Part shown: piece by piece, positions 1 to 6,016 of the stretch
How the letters are laid out: the number at the start of each line of letters is the position of its first letter
How positions within the stretch are numbered: position 1 is the stretch's first letter
Origin: Balneolales bacterium
GTDB taxonomy: Bacteria; Bacteroidota; Rhodothermia; Balneolales; Balneolaceae
NCBI GenBank assembly: GCA_022360375.1
Contig: JAKSCW010000345.1
Coordinates: forward strand, 1-8,201
Direction: 5' to 3'
Length of the DNA: 8,201 bases
Position numbers and translations under genes: made by a program
The notes under the pieces: generated by a model
The model's database searches: none
Seen by the model: only the letters and a program-made list of their open reading frames with translations
Told to the model about the DNA's origin: nothing

Positions 1-787
1 GGCATTCGATATCACAGATGATATTTCCATAAATGGCGCTCAGGCTCTTTTTGATGCAGGCGTTCCTATTGAGTATATCCAAAGATTGGAAGATTCGAAT
101 CTGATGGATGACCTTTCTTCAGCCGGATTGATTAGTATTTACAGAGAGCAAATACCCATTGAGTATGTACAAAGGCTTGGCAATACTAATTTGATGGACG
201 ATATGACTGCAAACGGCTTGTTAGCGTTGTACCGAAGTGGTGCTCCAATTGAATATATGGAGCGAATGGGGATGGCGAATTTATTTGATGATTTAACCGG
301 TGCCGGGGTTGTTCAAATATATAATCAAGACATACCAATTGAATACATGGAAGGGTTGGCCTCAGCCAATCTTTTCGATGATTTGAGTGCAGCGGGTATT
401 GTTAGCCTTAATAACCAGAGTTTTCCGGCAGAGTACGCAATACAACTAGGTAACCTTAATCTTTGTGATGATTTAACAGCGGCACAAGTAATATCTCTTC
501 AGAATAGCGATGTACCTCTTTCATATCTTGAGCAGCTGGCTGCTTCCGACATTTTTGATGACCTGAGTAGTGCCGGCGTAATTCAAATGTATAATCAAGA
601 CATTCCGGGAACGTATATAGAAGCAATGGGACGTTCGGATATTTTTGATGAAGTTAGCCCTGCGGGGGTGGTGGCTATGTATAACCGGGATATTCCTGTA
701 CGGTTTTATGAAGAACTTGGAGCACGGGGTTTTGAGGATTTAAGCTCCCAGGATGTGATTAATTTGTTCGAGAGTACTGATCAGTAG
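1..787 (+). CDS. Tandem 30-residue repeat protein, 5'-partial
   Basis: The frame is open from the first base, so the gene starts outside the window. A TTG at 86 is an ordinary leucine codon within a repeat and is not a start. The visible 261 residues are built almost entirely from eight complete 30-residue repeats plus a shortened ninth, ending in TAG. Each unit has an acidic first half (D-D at repeat positions 4-5, then S/T), a small-residue A-G near 9-10, a proline at 20 and an aromatic at 23. This pattern suggests two short helices per unit stacked as a solenoid. No signal peptide, membrane segment or catalytic motif is visible. The units resemble, from memory, helical repeats of the form GVxPEYIxxLxxxGY-xxLS that accompany M56/BlaR1-like peptidases and other Bacteroidota proteins. 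A binding or scaffold role is inference. The gene converges with the DUF58 gene across 126 bp. Confidence 0.8.
   Translation, partial: AFDITDDISINGAQALFDAGVPIEYIQRLEDSNLMDDLSSAGLISIYREQIPIEYVQRLGNTNLMDDMTANGLLALYRSGAPIEYMERMGMANLFDDLTGAGVVQIYNQDIPIEYMEGLASANLFDDLSAAGIVSLNNQSFPAEYAIQLGNLNLCDDLTAAQVISLQNSDVPLSYLEQLAASDIFDDLSSAGVIQMYNQDIPGTYIEAMGRSDIFDEVSPAGVVAMYNRDIPVRFYEELGARGFEDLSSQDVINLFESTDQ
8..784 (+). repeat. 90-bp coding tandem repeat, 8 full units plus a partial one
   Basis: The units start at 8, 98, 188, 278, 368, 458, 548 and 638; the shortened ninth runs 728-784 and has lost one residue near its start. Spacing is exactly 90 bp throughout. Repeat position 4 is Asp in all eight units and position 20 is Pro in all eight. 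Position 5 is Asp except for Glu in the eighth, and position 23 is Tyr except for Phe in the eighth. The nucleotide sequence has diverged between most units, so this is an old protein-level repeat, not a fresh DNA expansion. Units four and seven keep a nearly identical stretch. Confidence 0.93.
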
Positions 788-800
788 TTTTAAATTTTTT
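775..800 (+). terminator. Weak candidate terminator over the repeat gene's stop codon
   Basis: A perfect 12-bp palindrome, TACTGATCAGTA (775-786), covers the last codons and most of the TAG stop. It is followed by a T-rich run (788-800) interrupted by AAA. As RNA it would give only a 4-bp AU-rich stem around a GATC loop, which is weak for intrinsic termination, so this is a tentative call. Confidence 0.22.
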
Positions 801-883
801 ACCAGATCAAAATGTAGGTCGTTCTGAATGATAGTGAAGAATCAATCGTACATGAAAACCCATCCATACTTTAAATTTTGTTG

Positions 884-907
884 ATCCTCTGGCGGTAGCC
901 TCAGGAT
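884..907 (-). terminator. Candidate hairpin after the DUF58 operon
   Basis: Starting seven bases after the DUF58 stop is an imperfect inverted repeat. It has 5-bp outer arms (884-888 with 903-907), a 2x2 mismatch, then a GGC/GCC stem closing a four-base loop (894-897). It sits where an operon terminator is expected, between convergent genes. No uninterrupted U tract follows on either strand, so it may be a weak or factor-assisted terminator or an RNA-stabilising stem. The rest of 788-913 shows nothing recognisable beyond AT-rich sequence. Confidence 0.3.
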
Positions 908-913
908 GATTCA

Positions 914-2221
914 TCAAATCAATCCCCTGGCTTTTAACTCCAGATATTTGTTAATAGCGTTTACGGAAAGCTCTTTTGGAGGGGTAAGAATAGAATGAAT
1001 GCCATGCTGAGTTAATGACTTTACAATCTGTTTCTTTTCGTAATTAAACTTCTCTGCAACTGTTTTAATGTAGATATCCGAAATGCTCCTCGATTCTTCC
1101 TCAAGTAAATCGGTGAGTTCGGTGTTTTCGAAGAAAATGGTTACCAATAAATGATCTTTGGCAATGCGCTGCAGGTAAGGGAGCTGTCTCTCCAGCGAAG
1201 AGTATGTTTCAAAATTTGTATAAAGCAGGATCAGGCTACGTTGATTCAAATAGGTTTTCAAACCAACCAATAAACGTTCATAATTTGACTCCAGGAAGTT
1301 GGTATCCAAATTGTACAAGGTTTCCTGGATACGTTGTATATGTGTGCGGCGTTTTTCCGGTTTTACAACCGTAAGCTCTTTATTGGTGAAGGTGAGGAGC
1401 CCTGCTTTGTCCTCCTTCAATAGTGCTATGTTGGAAATTACCAAACTGGTATTTATGGCATAATCCACCAGTTTCAATCCATTGAAAGGCATTTTCATCA
1501 CGCGTCCCATATCAATTACATTCACTACTTGCTGGGAACGTTCATCCTGGTAAAGATTTACCATCAGGTTTCCTGATCGGGCAGTTGCTTTCCAATTAAT
1601 GGAGCGAACATCATTGCCAGGCACATATTCTTTGATTTGATCAAACTCCATGGTGTGTCCTATACGCCGGATTTTCTTGATCCCTAAATCAGAAAGTCGA
1701 TTTGAAATAGCGTACATCTCAAATTTGCGCATTTGGATGAACGAAGGATATACCGGAACCATCCTGGTTTGTTCAATGGTAGACCTACGGCTTACAAAAC
1801 CGATAAAAGTGGAGGCAAAAACCCGAATATCCCCAAAATGGTATTCACCCCGGCTGGTTGGACGTAATGTATAGTTTAGTGATTGCTCCTGGTTGGGGTT
1901 TAAATGCATTCTTAAAGTAAAATCACGCACCTGGAATTGATGAGGAATTTCATCAATTACCTCTAGCCAGGCGGACGTAGAGTAGTTGCTTCGAATAGAT
2001 ATGCGCACCGGGTTTTCATCGCCATTAGACAGGCGCTGGGCAACAATACGTGAAGCTTCAATGGGTTCTTTAACGGAAAATAAGAGCACAAAATCGATCA
2101 GGAACAAAATAGAAATACCAATTACCGCTAACTGGGCAATGGCTCCAATCCAGGAAAAGAAATACGCGAATATGAAAAGCCCGATAGTAATTAAAAGGGC
2201 ATAAAATAATCGTGCATTCAA
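914..2221 (-). CDS. DUF58 domain protein (VWA-like), membrane anchored
   Basis: The 435-residue protein has two closely spaced hydrophobic segments near its N terminus (about 5-22 and 27-49). A beta-rich region follows (about 55-155), then the DUF58 signature around 193-229: F-D-Q-I-K-E-Y-V-P-G-N-D-V-R, I-N-W-K-A-T-A-R and a later Y-Q-D-E. A VWA-like fold follows from about 231. Its metal-site segment reads D237-M-G-R-V-M where a canonical MIDAS has DxSxS, so metal binding by the usual site is unlikely. DUF58 proteins are typical partners of MoxR ATPases, and moxR lies 23 bp upstream. The start is TTG without a Shine-Dalgarno. It is the only ATG/GTG/TTG codon between an in-frame stop at 2297-2299 and the first membrane segment, so the start is plausible but not firm. 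The gene ends in tandem TGA TGA codons and is last in the operon. The biochemical role is unknown. Confidence 0.9.
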   Translation of the reverse strand: MNARLFYALLITIGLFIFAYFFSWIGAIAQLAVIGISILFLIDFVLLFSVKEPIEASRIVAQRLSNGDENPVRISIRSNYSTSAWLEVIDEIPHQFQVRDFTLRMHLNPNQEQSLNYTLRPTSRGEYHFGDIRVFASTFIGFVSRRSTIEQTRMVPVYPSFIQMRKFEMYAISNRLSDLGIKKIRRIGHTMEFDQIKEYVPGNDVRSINWKATARSGNLMVNLYQDERSQQVVNVIDMGRVMKMPFNGLKLVDYAINTSLVISNIALLKEDKAGLLTFTNKELTVVKPEKRRTHIQRIQETLYNLDTNFLESNYERLLVGLKTYLNQRSLILLYTNFETYSSLERQLPYLQRIAKDHLLVTIFFENTELTDLLEEESRSISDIYIKTVAEKFNYEKKQIVKSLTQHGIHSILTPPKELSVNAINKYLELKARGLI

Positions 2222-2244
2222 AAATATTTCGGAAAAAAAGCGTT

Positions 2245-3264
2245 TTATCGGGGTACCTCTATTTTTTCGAGTGTCATTGAAATTATCTGATCGGGGCTAA
2301 CGCCTTCCATTTCCTTTTCAGGCGTAAGTATAATGCGGTGACGAAGCACCGGTTTGATGATTTCTTTTACGTCTTCGGGAGTGATGAAATCTCTTCCTTT
2401 TACGGCAGCCCATGCTTGTGCTGCTTTCATTACAAATACCGAAGCTCTTGGAGAAGCCCCAACAAAGATGGAACTCGAATTTCGTGTAGCCTGAACTATT
2501 TCAGCTATGTATTTCATCAATTCCGGTTCCACGTGCACCTGGTTGATTATTGCTTTTTGCTGAAGTAAGTCTTTTGCAGCGGCAACCTTTTGCAGCGAAG
2601 AAATGTCAAGCACATTTCCCCGATCATAGCTTCTCTTTAGAATGTCAATTTCATGCTCCAGAGAAGGATAAGGCACGTCTATTTTGAAGAGAAACCTATC
2701 AAGCTGGGCTTCCGGAAGCCGATAGGTTCCTTCATGTTCTATGGGATTTTGTGTGGCAATTACCATAAATGGTGGTTCCATCAAATGGGTGACTCCATCT
2801 ACTGAAACCTGACGCTCTTCCATGGCTTCGAACAAAGCTGCTTGTGTTTTTGCAGGAGACCGATTTACTTCATCAATTAATACCAGGTTTGAGAAGATGG
2901 GGCCTTTTTTAAATTCGAATTCAGTATTTTTTGGATTAAATACGGAAGTTCCGATCACATCCGCTGGCATTAAATCCGGGGTAAATTGAATTCTTGAAAA
3001 GCCTGTATCAACCACCTGGGCGAGCAGCTTTGTAGTTAACGTTTTGGCAACTCCCGGCACTCCTTCGATGAGTACGTGCCCATCAGCCAAAAGGGCCGTG
3101 ATCAACAGGTCGACCATGTTTTCCTGCCCAACAATTATTTTTCCAATTTCCGACCGGATGGATTCTACCAGGGATTGTACTCCGGAGAGATCGGTTCGGG
3201 TTTCAAAAGTTCCTTCTTCTGTAGAAGTCCTTGCTTCCTGGTTGTCTTTTTTTGATTCGCTCAT
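2245..3264 (-). CDS. MoxR-family AAA+ ATPase
   Basis: A cytosolic AAA+ ATPase of 339 residues, close to the usual family length. After a charged, probably disordered N terminus (1-28) the motifs appear in order: VGQE at 45-48, Walker A GVPGVAKT at 68-75, Walker B LVLIDE at 127-132, sensor-1 region IATQNP at 169-174, EAQLDRF at 185-191 and sensor-2 GASPRAS at 269-275, followed by the C-terminal lid helices. All catalytic motifs are intact, so it should bind and hydrolyse ATP. MoxR proteins are regarded as chaperone-like remodelling factors that act on VWA-type partners; here the likely partner is the DUF58 protein encoded just downstream. The ATG overlaps the TGA of the DUF4350 gene (ATGA, 3261-3264), which points to translational coupling and fixes the start. 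The substrate is unknown. Confidence 0.96.
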   Translation of the reverse strand: MSESKKDNQEARTSTEEGTFETRTDLSGVQSLVESIRSEIGKIIVGQENMVDLLITALLADGHVLIEGVPGVAKTLTTKLLAQVVDTGFSRIQFTPDLMPADVIGTSVFNPKNTEFEFKKGPIFSNLVLIDEVNRSPAKTQAALFEAMEERQVSVDGVTHLMEPPFMVIATQNPIEHEGTYRLPEAQLDRFLFKIDVPYPSLEHEIDILKRSYDRGNVLDISSLQKVAAAKDLLQQKAIINQVHVEPELMKYIAEIVQATRNSSSIFVGASPRASVFVMKAAQAWAAVKGRDFITPEDVKEIIKPVLRHRIILTPEKEMEGVSPDQIISMTLEKIEVPR

Positions 3265-4448
3265 CGTTGAGAGTGTTTATAAAATTGATCGATTTGATCA
3301 GTTACTTGTTTTAAATCCCTGTCGGAGATTCGCTGGGTATTCTGTGAAAATTCAATAGCATCGAACAGCTTGAAAACTTGCTGGCGTTCAACTCCGGACC
3401 TGAAACTGACATCAATACGCAGTTTTTCATCAATAACAGATGTGTCTAAGCGTAAATGTGAGTTAACATATTCAAAAAAGAATTGCACTTTTTTCTCCAG
3501 AATTTCTTTATGGGTTCCTTGTTCCTGATATAGGTTCCCGATAGTTTTAGTGAATTCGAGAGTAGAATTTTCCAGTGGACGATGGGTAGGAATGATTCGT
3601 TGACGGCGTTTTGCCCGGAAAATCATAAAGAGCACAAGTGAAACCAATGCCGTGTACCAGGCATAATTCAGGTATTCCGTATTCAGTATCACATAAAGAG
3701 GGGTACCTGAAGAAGGTTTTCCATCCTTGTAGTAAATATCCCATACAGTGTTGCGAATTGGCAGGTGCGACAAAGCCGTAAATGCATAAGTGGCATGTTT
3801 CGGTTTCCGAAGGTAATAGTTGGTGAAAAGGTATGGCGTACTATTGATGTAAAAAGATCCTTCACCAACATCCATTTTGATGAAATTCACATGCCCGTTT
3901 TCCCACCTGCCAAGTTCCGTAGTTTTACTTGAATCGTAAGAAACGATATGGAAGTAAGTACCATCGGCATCATATCTCCAGGTATCATCTATTCCGAGCA
4001 ACTCGCTTTGTAAACCCAGGGAAATACTGTCTTGAGTAAATGCACTGTCGAAAAAAGAATAATAGTATTCAAACTCAAGGCTTAAGGTGTCGGCCAAAAA
4101 CCCGGAAAGAACTCCGGCAATGAAAACCTGGTCTCCCCGGTTTACCTGATCAAAGAGCAGCTCCGTTTCCTGTTCATCGAATACAAATCCGGAATTAAGG
4201 AAAACCCAGTTCTGCCTCGTTTTTCTTGGGGCGTCAGACACGAAAATCGATTCTTCATTGAAAATAATTTCCTGGTTGGGGAACAACGTTTCTATCTCGT
4301 TAAAAAGAATTTCTGTAGCATATGGAATGCTTTTATTTCTTGTGAAATCATCAGACCAATCGACTGGTTTTGGTTTTGTTAATTCAACAGCCACATATAC
4401 CACAATGGAAAGCACCAAAAAAGCAATATAAACCCGTTCGCTTCTCAC
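3261..4448 (-). CDS. DUF4350-like membrane protein
   Basis: The 395-residue protein has a membrane segment near the N terminus (about 6-22), a large soluble domain (about 25-258), a second membrane segment (about 262-278) ending in the basic stop-transfer stretch RAKRRQR, and a cytosolic tail to 395. The early D-W-S-D-D-F ... I-P-Y-A-T segment and the tail starting around R290-P-L-E-N match what I recall of DUF4350 proteins in Bacteroidota MoxR clusters. The topology places the soluble domain outside the cytosol and the tail beside the MoxR ATPase. The start is GTG, preceded by a strong GGAGGT six bases upstream, and it overlaps the TGA of the DUF4129 gene (GTGA, 4445-4448). No catalytic motif is recognisable. 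The family assignment is from memory of domain layout and context, hence the moderate confidence in the name; the gene itself is secure. Confidence 0.8.
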   Translation of the reverse strand: MRSERVYIAFLVLSIVVYVAVELTKPKPVDWSDDFTRNKSIPYATEILFNEIETLFPNQEIIFNEESIFVSDAPRKTRQNWVFLNSGFVFDEQETELLFDQVNRGDQVFIAGVLSGFLADTLSLEFEYYYSFFDSAFTQDSISLGLQSELLGIDDTWRYDADGTYFHIVSYDSSKTTELGRWENGHVNFIKMDVGEGSFYINSTPYLFTNYYLRKPKHATYAFTALSHLPIRNTVWDIYYKDGKPSSGTPLYVILNTEYLNYAWYTALVSLVLFMIFRAKRRQRIIPTHRPLENSTLEFTKTIGNLYQEQGTHKEILEKKVQFFFEYVNSHLRLDTSVIDEKLRIDVSFRSGVERQQVFKLFDAIEFSQNTQRISDRDLKQVTDQIDQFYKHSQR

Positions 4449-5152
4449 TTGTTTACCTCCAAATGATCAAGAAATTGTTGGTATACTTTTTGGACCAGTA
4501 CAAACCTTGGTTCATCAATGGGGAAGTCGCCGTAATCCACATAATCATGAAAGTAGGTGAGCCTGTCAAAAGAAGAGGCGGCAGGATGATCTCCCAGTTC
4601 TAACAGATAATCGAGGTTGGTTTTATCTTGTTTCCAGTTAATCAGGTCGTTCTTACGAAGTAAGAACAGGGCTTTTTGATATAAATAATGCACAGCAAGC
4701 CCAAACTGTTTATTCCGAATAGCATAATCAATAAGTTGATCGAGTTCTGAGTTTTGGATTTCCTTGTTTCCTAATCGCAGGTCCAGTATGGTTCGGTTTT
4801 TCCTTCGCATAAATGCATTTTTCAATTCTCCCCTGGTTATCTGGTTAATGAGGAGAACGAGCACAAAAACAAATGCAATAGCAGCTGTAATTTTTAAAAA
4901 CCATTCCACCCATGTTATAGTGACCCATTCTCCTAACAATTCCCTCAGCCACATTACAAAACGTTGCCATAGGGTAGGTACCGTTTCTTCTTCCTCATAA
5001 TATAGGTAACGCTCATCGGCGGCTATCGCAGAGAGTCGTTCCTCTGAAGGAACCCTTACTTCAAGAGAATCGGAGAAGTCTTCAATAGATGTTTTCTGGG
5101 TACCAGTTAGTGGGAACCACAAAATACAGAAGAAAAGAAAAGGTAGACGCAC
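4445..5152 (-). CDS. DUF4129 domain protein
   Basis: From this start the protein has 235 residues. It has a hydrophobic leader at the N terminus that looks like a signal peptide, an acidic extracytoplasmic stretch, an amphipathic Trp-rich region, one membrane segment with the core AAIAFVFVLVLLI, and a cytosolic helical domain. That domain holds the DUF4129 pattern: a helix reading AVHYLYQKALFLLRK, then W-K-Q-D-K-T-N, then Y-V-D-Y-G-D. DUF4129 is best known as the C-terminal domain of TgpA-type transglutaminase-like membrane proteins; here it stands alone with no transglutaminase domain. The GTG at 5152 is preferred because AAGGA lies nine bases before it. A TTG three codons upstream (5161) gives 238 residues but directly abuts that AAGGA. 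The stop overlaps the GTG of the DUF4350 gene. The function is unknown; a structural or regulatory role in the MoxR membrane complex is inference. Confidence 0.85.
   Translation of the reverse strand: MRLPFLFFCILWFPLTGTQKTSIEDFSDSLEVRVPSEERLSAIAADERYLYYEEEETVPTLWQRFVMWLRELLGEWVTITWVEWFLKITAAIAFVFVLVLLINQITRGELKNAFMRRKNRTILDLRLGNKEIQNSELDQLIDYAIRNKQFGLAVHYLYQKALFLLRKNDLINWKQDKTNLDYLLELGDHPAASSFDRLTYFHDYVDYGDFPIDEPRFVLVQKVYQQFLDHLEVNK
4455..4460 (-). promoter_or_regulatory. Strong ribosome binding site of the DUF4350 gene
   Basis: GGAGGT on the - strand lies six bases before the GTG at 4448, inside the 3' end of the DUF4129 gene. It is close to a perfect Shine-Dalgarno and fixes GTG as the start. 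It also shows that at least some genes here use Shine-Dalgarno-guided initiation. Confidence 0.8.
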
Positions 5153-5161
5153 CGATTTCAA

Positions 5162-5166
5162 TCCTT
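5162..5166 (-). promoter_or_regulatory. Ribosome binding site deciding the DUF4129 start
   Basis: AAGGA on the - strand, just after the TAA of the preceding gene, ends nine bases before a GTG at 5152. The alternative TTG at 5161 touches it directly, which is too close for use. This favours the GTG. Confidence 0.6.
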
Positions 5167-5167
5167 A

Positions 5168-6016
5168 TTAATTGCCACCGAGGGAATCGATACGTTCAGA
5201 AAGCGAACGGCCGGTTTTAGTTTCATCCAGATGAAAATAGACCAAAGCCTGAGATGTAATGGGAAAACAATAAAGCAAACCCACAAAAACCATCATTAGC
5301 GCATACATAATGCTAAATAGCATTGAGAAAAGTTCAAGATCCGGCTCCCCGGTACCAAAGGTTACCAACATAATAATAATGTAGAAGGGGACGATTACGA
5401 CATTTGAAACAATGTTGGTGATGAGCGACATTACAAAACTGACTCCAAAAGTAAACCACCAATAATCCTGGGTTATGCTCCACGATTTAGACAGTGCGTC
5501 CCCAAAATCTTCTTCCTCAATAATAAAAATAGCTGGCGCTAATGATAGCTTTGTGGCTACATATATCCCGGGAATAATGAAAAACAGAGCCCCAATCATC
5601 GAAGCCAGGCTGATTACGATAAAAAGTCCAATTAATCCGAAGAAATTCCTTGGGAAATCCTGGAGGAGCATCCCTACGGAAATGCTCTGGTTGGAATGAC
5701 CTTCATCCACTAATCGAATATGCATAAATACGATTTGGATGATTACGACCAGGGTTACCATCAGTAAAACCAATCCCCCAAAAAAATTAAAACCAAAACC
5801 TATCAATTCTTCCGGGCCTGGTTCTGTACCCGTTTCAGTAATACTAATGACCTCTCCCATTGCAGAACCGATAAGAATTCCTGATAGAATAATTACGGGT
5901 AGAGAAAAGAGGACTAATCCTTTACCTAATGAACTAAAATGATACCGAAAATAGGTGAATGAATCACCGATAACATCCCCGAAATCCCTGCTCTTACGAA
6001 GTGTGAAGTTGCTCAT
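5168..6016 (-). CDS. Polytopic membrane protein of unknown function
   Basis: The 282-residue protein has about six hydrophobic segments: roughly 31-53, 76-99, 124-143, 145-165, 186-220 (possibly two) and 228-255. A soluble N-terminal segment (R-D-F-G-D-V-I at 10-16) precedes the first, and a charged tail ends the protein. After the fourth segment it carries E-E-E-D-F-G-D-A-L-S-K-S-W-S followed by an aromatic W-W-F. This is the layout I recall from membrane proteins annotated as the membrane domain of glycerophosphodiester phosphodiesterase (GPDPase_memb-like). No phosphodiesterase catalytic domain is present, so the enzyme name would be misleading. The ATG start lies inside the 3' end of the SpoIIM-family gene, which it overlaps by 23 bp, and the stop is only a few bases before the DUF4129 ribosome binding site. 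It belongs to the operon and probably to the same membrane assembly, but its role is not known. Confidence 0.78.
   Translation of the reverse strand: MSNFTLRKSRDFGDVIGDSFTYFRYHFSSLGKGLVLFSLPVIILSGILIGSAMGEVISITETGTEPGPEELIGFGFNFFGGLVLLMVTLVVIIQIVFMHIRLVDEGHSNQSISVGMLLQDFPRNFFGLIGLFIVISLASMIGALFFIIPGIYVATKLSLAPAIFIIEEEDFGDALSKSWSITQDYWWFTFGVSFVMSLITNIVSNVVIVPFYIIIMLVTFGTGEPDLELFSMLFSIMYALMMVFVGLLYCFPITSQALVYFHLDETKTGRSLSERIDSLGGN

Noticed and set aside
8..784. The 90-bp periodic array considered as a CRISPR or satellite DNA
   Set aside because: The units are translated in one frame, vary freely at the DNA level and have no repeat-spacer alternation.
1650..2204. Open frames on the + strand (1650-1874 and 1986-2204) opposite the DUF58 gene
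   Set aside because: Their low-complexity, basic products match nothing, and the opposite strand has a well-supported domain protein throughout.
2338..3358. Open frames on the + strand opposite the MoxR gene
   Set aside because: They lie opposite conserved AAA+ motifs and have no start context or recognisable product.
3547..3871. Short - strand frames inside the DUF4350 gene
   Set aside because: They are alternate reading frames of a continuous, coupled operon gene.
5168..6016. Annotation as a glycerophosphodiester phosphodiesterase
   Set aside because: Only the membrane-domain layout is similar; the catalytic barrel and its His/Glu residues are absent.
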